9,818 nucleotides of DNA from ZC4RG35 sp964388105 (lineage in GTDB: Bacteria; Actinomycetota; Acidimicrobiia; Spongiisociales; ZC4RG35): contig CAYLYQ010000066.1 in assembly GCA_964388105.1 (NCBI GenBank), positions 1 through 9,818 on the forward strand. The letters are read 5' to 3'. A program made the position numbers and the translations under genes. Below, one piece after another: positions 6,225-9,818 of this stretch. The first letter of the stretch is position 1, and every line of letters begins with the position of its first letter. Under the pieces are notes generated by a model, which had not been told where the DNA came from, ran no database searches, and saw nothing but the letters and a program-made list of their open reading frames with translations.

Positions 6225-7015
6225 GCTGGGTGGCACCGGCCGCTCCCGAGCTGGTGTGGTTCTCGGGCACGGACGCCGTCCGCTTCCTCAACGACATCAT
6301 CAGCCAGGAGATCGGGACGATGAGCCCCGGTGAGGTGCGCCGCTCGTTTCTGCTGGCGCCGAGGGGGAAGCTCGACCACTTGCTCTGGGTGTTGCGCGGA
6401 GACGATCTCGTGGGACTGGCTGCCGACCCGGGCCGTGGCGACGAGTTGGAGGCGACTCTCCGGCGCTACCGGATTCGCGTCGACGTGGACATCGCGCGCG
6501 ACCAGCGGCCCTTGTGGCTGGTGATGGGGGAGAGGGTCGAGGGCTGGACCGGCGGTCCGGACCTCCCGCTCTATGCCGACCTGTCGTGGCCGGGTCAGGC
6601 GCGATCTCTCGTGTCCGAGGATCCGGGTCTGCCGGTCGGGACCGCGGGGCAGTTCGAAGAGGCGCGGATCAGGAGCGGGGAGCCTTTGTGGGGCGTCGAT
6701 GTCGACGATGGGACGATCCCTCAGGAGACCGGCCTCGAGGATCGGGCGATCGCCTTCGACAAGGGCTGCTTCTTGGGTCAGGAGCTGGTGGGCAGGATCC
6801 ACATGCGCGGCCACGTCAACCGCTTCCTGCGTCACCTGGAGTTGTCGGCCCCGACTCCCGCCGGTGCACCGATCACGTTCGATGGCAAGGAAGTGGGGAC
6901 GATGACTTCGGTCTCCGGATCACTCGGCCTGGGCATGGTGCGCCGTGAGATCGAACCCGGCGCCACCGTCGAGGTCGGGGGAGTAGAGGCGACCGTCGTC
7001 GCCATTCCTGGTTGA
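6221..7015 (+). CDS. ygfZ: YgfZ/GcvT-like folate-binding protein, Fe-S maintenance
   Basis: A 264-residue protein of the YgfZ branch of the GcvT (aminomethyltransferase) superfamily. The diagnostic motif K-G-C-[FY]-x-G-Q-E is exact at 181-188 (KGCFLGQE), with the functional Cys183. It is preceded by I-P-Q-E-T-G-L-E-D (166-174) and followed by V-G-R-I-H-M-R-G-H-V-N-R (190-201). The N-terminal part has the family pattern F-L-N-D-I-I-S-Q-E-I (22-31) and R-S-F-L-L-A-P-R-G-K-L-D (41-52). In E. coli, YgfZ uses tetrahydrofolate and supports repair or maturation of some Fe-S enzymes under oxidative stress. The protein should be cytoplasmic. It is somewhat short for the family. The GTG start makes a GTGA overlap with the ccdA stop; a GAGGA stretch at 6204-6208 is a distant (12 nt) ribosome-binding candidate. 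A longer open frame continues upstream inside ccdA but has shadow-like Arg/Pro/Gly-rich text. The stop is 3 nt from the opposite-strand tRNA-Leu. Confidence 0.94.
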   Translation: MSWVAPAAPELVWFSGTDAVRFLNDIISQEIGTMSPGEVRRSFLLAPRGKLDHLLWVLRGDDLVGLAADPGRGDELEATLRRYRIRVDVDIARDQRPLWLVMGERVEGWTGGPDLPLYADLSWPGQARSLVSEDPGLPVGTAGQFEEARIRSGEPLWGVDVDDGTIPQETGLEDRAIAFDKGCFLGQELVGRIHMRGHVNRFLRHLELSAPTPAGAPITFDGKEVGTMTSVSGSLGLGMVRREIEPGATVEVGGVEATVVAIPG

Positions 7016-7018
7016 GGG

Positions 7019-7101
7019 TGCCGGAGGCGGGACTCGAACCCGCACGCCTTGTGGGCACGGCATTTTGAGTGCCGGGCGTCTGCCAATTCCGCCACTCCGG
7101 C
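7019..7101 (-). tRNA. tRNA-Leu (anticodon CAA)
   Basis: An 83-nt class II tRNA reads on the minus strand. The acceptor arms GCCGGAG/CTCCGGC pair fully. The D arm is GCG/CGC. The anticodon arm is CGGCA-CTCAAAA-TGCCG, putting CAA at 34-36 (reads UUG). A long variable arm has a GCC/GGC stem, and the T arm is GCGGG-TTCGAGT-CCCGC. The discriminator base is A (7019), as expected for leucine. The next bases are CCC, so CCA is not encoded and must be added enzymatically. The 3' end lies 3 nt from the convergent ygfZ stop. No T-run terminator follows. Confidence 0.97.
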
Positions 7102-7110
7102 TCGACCCCG

Positions 7111-7116
7111 ATTCTA
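7111..7116 (-). promoter_or_regulatory. -10 box TAGAAT for tRNA-Leu
   Basis: TAGAAT on the minus strand, five of six to the TATAAT consensus, ends 9 nt before the mature tRNA 5' end at 7101. That leaves a 2-3 nt leader for RNase P to remove. No clear -35 element is seen upstream. Confidence 0.5.
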
Positions 7117-7160
7117 CCGGGCTCCCATCCCCACCCTCCTCCGGGGTTTCCAGCTGAGGT

Positions 7161-7184
7161 AGGAAGACTTCCTCAGAACGGTTC
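7161..7184. promoter_or_regulatory. Two adjacent short palindromes upstream of polA
   Basis: AGGAAG-A-CTTCCT (7161-7173) is followed 2 bp later by GAAC-G-GTTC (7176-7184). The first also lies inside a CTGAGG/CCTCAG pair (7154-7159 and 7171-7176). The second covers the expected -35 position for the polA box at 7199-7204. They could be operator sites. The 1-bp centre of GAAC-G-GTTC does not match the 4-bp spacing of the actinobacterial LexA box. Confidence 0.3.
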
Positions 7185-7198
7185 GACAACGCCACTAG

Positions 7199-7204
7199 TA
7201 CCGT
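7199..7204 (+). promoter_or_regulatory. -10-like box TACCGT for polA
   Basis: TACCGT (TANNNT) ends 6 nt before the GTG at 7211, the same spacing as for ccdA. The six bases between are CGGGGC, with no Shine-Dalgarno. An overlapping TAGTAC at 7196-7201 is a poorer alternative. Confidence 0.42.
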
Positions 7205-7210
7205 CGGGGC

Positions 7211-9817
7211 GTGCCCACCCTCGCTCTTCTCGACGGCAACTCGATCGCCTATCGGGCCTTCTACGCGCTGCCCGAGGATCTCGCCACCAAGTCCGGACAG
7301 GTGACCAACGCCGTCTTCGGCTTCACCCGGATGCTGATCCGGATGCTCAAGGACTTCCATCCCGACGGTGTCGCCGTGGCATGGGACGTGTCCCGGGAGA
7401 CCTTCCGCACCGAGTCGTTCCCCGAGTACAAGGCCAACCGCACCAAGGCACCCGACGAGTTCCGGTCACAGCTCCCCCTGATCGACGAAGTCCTCCAGTC
7501 GCTGCACATCGCCCAGCTCCGGATGGAGGGATACGAGGCGGACGACATCATCGCCTCCCTCGCCAAGAAGGTCACCGAGCAGGGATGGGACGTTCTCATA
7601 GTCACCGGTGACCGGGACGCCTTCTCGCTGGTCCGAGACCCCGTGCGCGTCGTCTACACGCGGCGCGGGATCAGCGACACGGTCCTCGCCGACGCCGATT
7701 GGATCGAGGAGCGCTACGGCATCCCGCCTTCGAAGTACACCGAGTACGCGGCACTCCGCGGCGACACCTCCGACAACCTTCCCGGCGTGCCCGGGGTGGG
7801 GGAGAAGACCGCAGCCCGCCTCATCGCCGACTACGGGACCCTCGAGACGTTGTACGAGTCGCTCGACGACCTCACCCCGAAGCTGCGGGAGAACCTGGCC
7901 GCCGCCCGGGACCAGGTGTTCCTCAACCGCCGGCTCATGGCCCTCGTCGACGATCTGCAGTTGGAGTACGACGCCGACGACCTGGCGGTGCGCCCCTGGG
8001 ACCGGGGGAAGGTCAAGGACCTCTTCGACTCACTCGAGTTCCACTCGATGTGGGACGACCTCCAGGCCGCGATCCCTTCCCACGGCGCCGGCCCGTCCGA
8101 GACGATGGGTGTGGACACCGACCTGGTCACCACCGCCGACCGCGTTGCGGAAGTCGCGGCTCGACCCGCCCTCACCATCGGCCTCACGTCCGACGAGACC
8201 GGCATCGTCGTCTCGATGGGGGAGGACACCGCGGTCGTGGTTCCATGGGATCCGGCCGAGCCCATCCTGGAAGCAATCTCCCAAGGCCGGATCGCGGTCA
8301 CCGGGCATGACCTCAAGCCCCTCGCCCGCGCCCTCCTCGAGCGTGATCACGATCTGGTCGCTCCGGCCATGGACACCGCCCTCGCCGCCTACATCATCAA
8401 TCCGTCGCAACGCACCTACGGCCTCGAGGAGCTCGCCGAGCGGATGCTGGGCCTGGAGGTCGAGTCTCCCGACACCGAGCCCGAGGAGCAGGGAATGCTG
8501 CCCTTCGACACCGAGGTCGACCTCGATCGGGAGGGCCGCAGGATCGAGGCCACCCGGCGCCTCGCCGAACACCTCCAACGGGAGCTGACCGAGCGCGACG
8601 AGCTCGACCTGTTCCGGGACTTCGAACTGCCCCTCGTGCCGGTCCTTGCCCGTATGGAGCACGCCGGCATCGGCGTCGATCGGGAGTACCTCGTGGGGCT
8701 CGGTGACGAGTTGCGGGCGCGTCTCGTCGACTTGGAGAAGAAAGTCGTCGATCTGGCGGGGGAGCCGTTCAACGTCAATTCGACCGACCAGCTGCGGGCG
8801 ATTCTCTTCGACAAGCTGGGCCTGCCCGTCCTGAAGAAGACTTCGACCGGCAAGCCCTCCACGGACGCGTCTGTCCTGAAGAAGATGGACCACCCCCTCG
8901 TCGACGCGCTCATCGAATACAGAGAGCTGGAGAAACTGCGGTCCACCTATGTCGACGGTTACCTGCCTCTGATCGGGGTCGATGGCCGAATCCACACCAG
9001 GTTCAACCAGATGGCGGCCACCACGGGACGGCTCTCCTCGGACAGTCCGAACCTGCAGAACATCCCAGTCAGGTCGGATGCCGGCAAGACCATCCGTCGT
9101 GCCTTCATCGCCGCCGAAGGCCACCGGTTCCTCGTCGCCGACTACTCCCAGATCGAGCTTCGAGTCCTTGCCCACATGAGTGAGGACCCTTTCCTGGTCG
9201 AGGCCTTCCGGAGCGACATGGACATCCACACGGCCACTGCTGCCCGAGTGTGGGGGTTGGCCCCAGAGGACGTGACCGCCAACCAGAGGCGGACCGCCAA
9301 GATGATCAACTTCGGGCTCCTGTACGGGATGGAGGCGTTCGGTCTGGCGGACCGTCTCGACATCTCCCGCGAGGAGGCACGCGAGCACATCGACGCCTAC
9401 TTCGCCCAGTTCGAGAAGGTGAAGGAGTACATGTCTTCGGTGGTGACCCTCGCCAGGAACCAGGGGTACACGACCACGCTGTTCGGCCGCCGCCGCTACC
9501 TGCCGGAACTGAAGTCCGACAACTTCCGACTGCGCCAGATGGGGGAGCGCATGGCGCTGAACGCTCCCATCCAGGGGACCGCTGCCGACATCATCAAGAA
9601 GGCGATGATCGATCTGGACGCGGCGATCCGCGAATCCGGCATGCAGACCGCCCTGTTGCTGCAGGTCCACGACGAGCTCATCTTCGAAGTGCCCGACACT
9701 GAGGCCGACGACGCCGAGAAGATGGCAGTGGGCATCATGGAGGGGGCGGCCACCCTCTCCGTTCCGCTCCGGGTGGATGTCGTCTGGGGCGCCAACCTGG
9801 CCGAGACCAAGTCGTAG
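7211..9817 (+). CDS. polA: DNA polymerase I, proofreading domain degenerate
   Basis: A complete 868-residue family A polymerase for gap filling, primer removal and repair synthesis. The 5'-nuclease domain (about 1-290) keeps its metal ligands: D8 in LLDGNS; D59 with T-F-R and Y-K-A-N-R (73-77); A-D-D (110-112); G-D-R-D (133-136); and G-D-T-S-D-N-L-P-G-V-P-G-V-G-E-K-T (184-200). The middle domain (about 300-485) has the 3'-exonuclease fold but not its motifs. P-A-L-T-I-G-L-T-S-D replaces the usual D-T-E segment, and L-K-P-L-A-R-A-L (368-375) lacks the ExoII Asp, so proofreading is probably absent. The polymerase domain has motif A D-Y-S-Q-I-E-L-R (D644, E649), motif B R693-x3-K697-x3-F701-x3-Y705 and motif C Q-V-H-D-E (D821, E822). 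Phe at 701 matches E. coli F762, the residue type linked to dideoxynucleotide discrimination. The GTG start immediately precedes the conserved LLDGNS strand. It stands alone with its own promoter, and TAG ends it one base before the window edge. Confidence 0.98.
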   Translation: MPTLALLDGNSIAYRAFYALPEDLATKSGQVTNAVFGFTRMLIRMLKDFHPDGVAVAWDVSRETFRTESFPEYKANRTKAPDEFRSQLPLIDEVLQSLHIAQLRMEGYEADDIIASLAKKVTEQGWDVLIVTGDRDAFSLVRDPVRVVYTRRGISDTVLADADWIEERYGIPPSKYTEYAALRGDTSDNLPGVPGVGEKTAARLIADYGTLETLYESLDDLTPKLRENLAAARDQVFLNRRLMALVDDLQLEYDADDLAVRPWDRGKVKDLFDSLEFHSMWDDLQAAIPSHGAGPSETMGVDTDLVTTADRVAEVAARPALTIGLTSDETGIVVSMGEDTAVVVPWDPAEPILEAISQGRIAVTGHDLKPLARALLERDHDLVAPAMDTALAAYIINPSQRTYGLEELAERMLGLEVESPDTEPEEQGMLPFDTEVDLDREGRRIEATRRLAEHLQRELTERDELDLFRDFELPLVPVLARMEHAGIGVDREYLVGLGDELRARLVDLEKKVVDLAGEPFNVNSTDQLRAILFDKLGLPVLKKTSTGKPSTDASVLKKMDHPLVDALIEYRELEKLRSTYVDGYLPLIGVDGRIHTRFNQMAATTGRLSSDSPNLQNIPVRSDAGKTIRRAFIAAEGHRFLVADYSQIELRVLAHMSEDPFLVEAFRSDMDIHTATAARVWGLAPEDVTANQRRTAKMINFGLLYGMEAFGLADRLDISREEAREHIDAYFAQFEKVKEYMSSVVTLARNQGYTTTLFGRRRYLPELKSDNFRLRQMGERMALNAPIQGTAADIIKKAMIDLDAAIRESGMQTALLLQVHDELIFEVPDTEADDAEKMAVGIMEGAATLSVPLRVDVVWGANLAETKS

Positions 9818-9818
9818 C

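Noticed and set aside
3948..6236. A 762-codon minus-strand open frame across the MFS, ccdA and intergenic regions
   Set aside because: Its text is Arg/His/Gly/Pro-rich with no domain, and it crosses clear genes on both strands. High GC at third codon positions makes long antisense frames common here; similar shadows lie at 2418-3638 and 8030-9670.
7176..7184. GAACGGTTC as a LexA/SOS box for polA
   Set aside because: The actinobacterial SOS box needs GAAC-N4-GTTC. Here the half-sites are 1 bp apart, so LexA binding is not expected.
1..9818. Mobile elements, CRISPR, prophage or defence island
   Set aside because: No transposase, integrase, direct-repeat array, target-site duplication or toxin/nuclease cassette is seen. 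The tRNA-Leu gene has no adjacent integrase and no attachment-site repeat that I can find in the window.

Overview
The window is GC-rich (about two-thirds G+C by eye), gene-dense and free of mobile elements, CRISPR arrays and long repeats. It looks like core chromosome of a high-GC actinobacterium. Four things point that way: the proofreading-deficient PolA type, the long ThyX-like protein family, strong use of GTG/TTG starts, and leaderless-type promoters. An uncultured Acidimicrobiia-like lineage is my best guess, but the sequence alone does not prove it.

Layout from left to right. A 3'-truncated minus-strand gene for a ThyX-family protein (1-846) is divergent from a small two-helix membrane protein (897-1220, +). 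That gene converges, with a 7-bp overlap, on an EamA/DMT exporter (1214-2095, -). A 41-bp divergent promoter region follows. It leads to endonuclease III (nth, 2137-2832, +), which is stop/start-coupled to a DinF-like MATE exporter (2829-4145, +). The MATE gene converges with a 37-bp overlap on an MFS transporter (4109-5341, -). A 112-bp divergent region with repeated GTACGG/CCGTAC words leads to ccdA (5454-6224, +), which is stop/start-coupled to ygfZ (6221-7015, +). A tRNA-Leu(CAA) gene (7019-7101, -) lies 3 nt beyond the ygfZ stop, on the other strand. A complete DNA polymerase I gene (polA, 7211-9817, +) ends one base before the window edge.

Functionally, the genes cover DNA precursor/repair/replication (ThyX-like, Nth, PolA), thiol and Fe-S homeostasis (CcdA, YgfZ; Nth is itself a 4Fe-4S enzyme) and export (EamA, MATE, MFS). 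None of this amounts to a new system, and the region is mostly ordinary housekeeping. The most informative pattern is regulatory. All seven genes that begin a transcription unit have a TANNNT -10-like box 6-9 nt before the start codon and no Shine-Dalgarno sequence, which predicts leaderless or near-leaderless mRNAs. The two downstream cistrons instead overlap the preceding stop codon by 4 bp. All three convergent junctions lack terminator space, so overlapping antisense transcripts are likely. No stretch longer than 300 bp lacks a gene.
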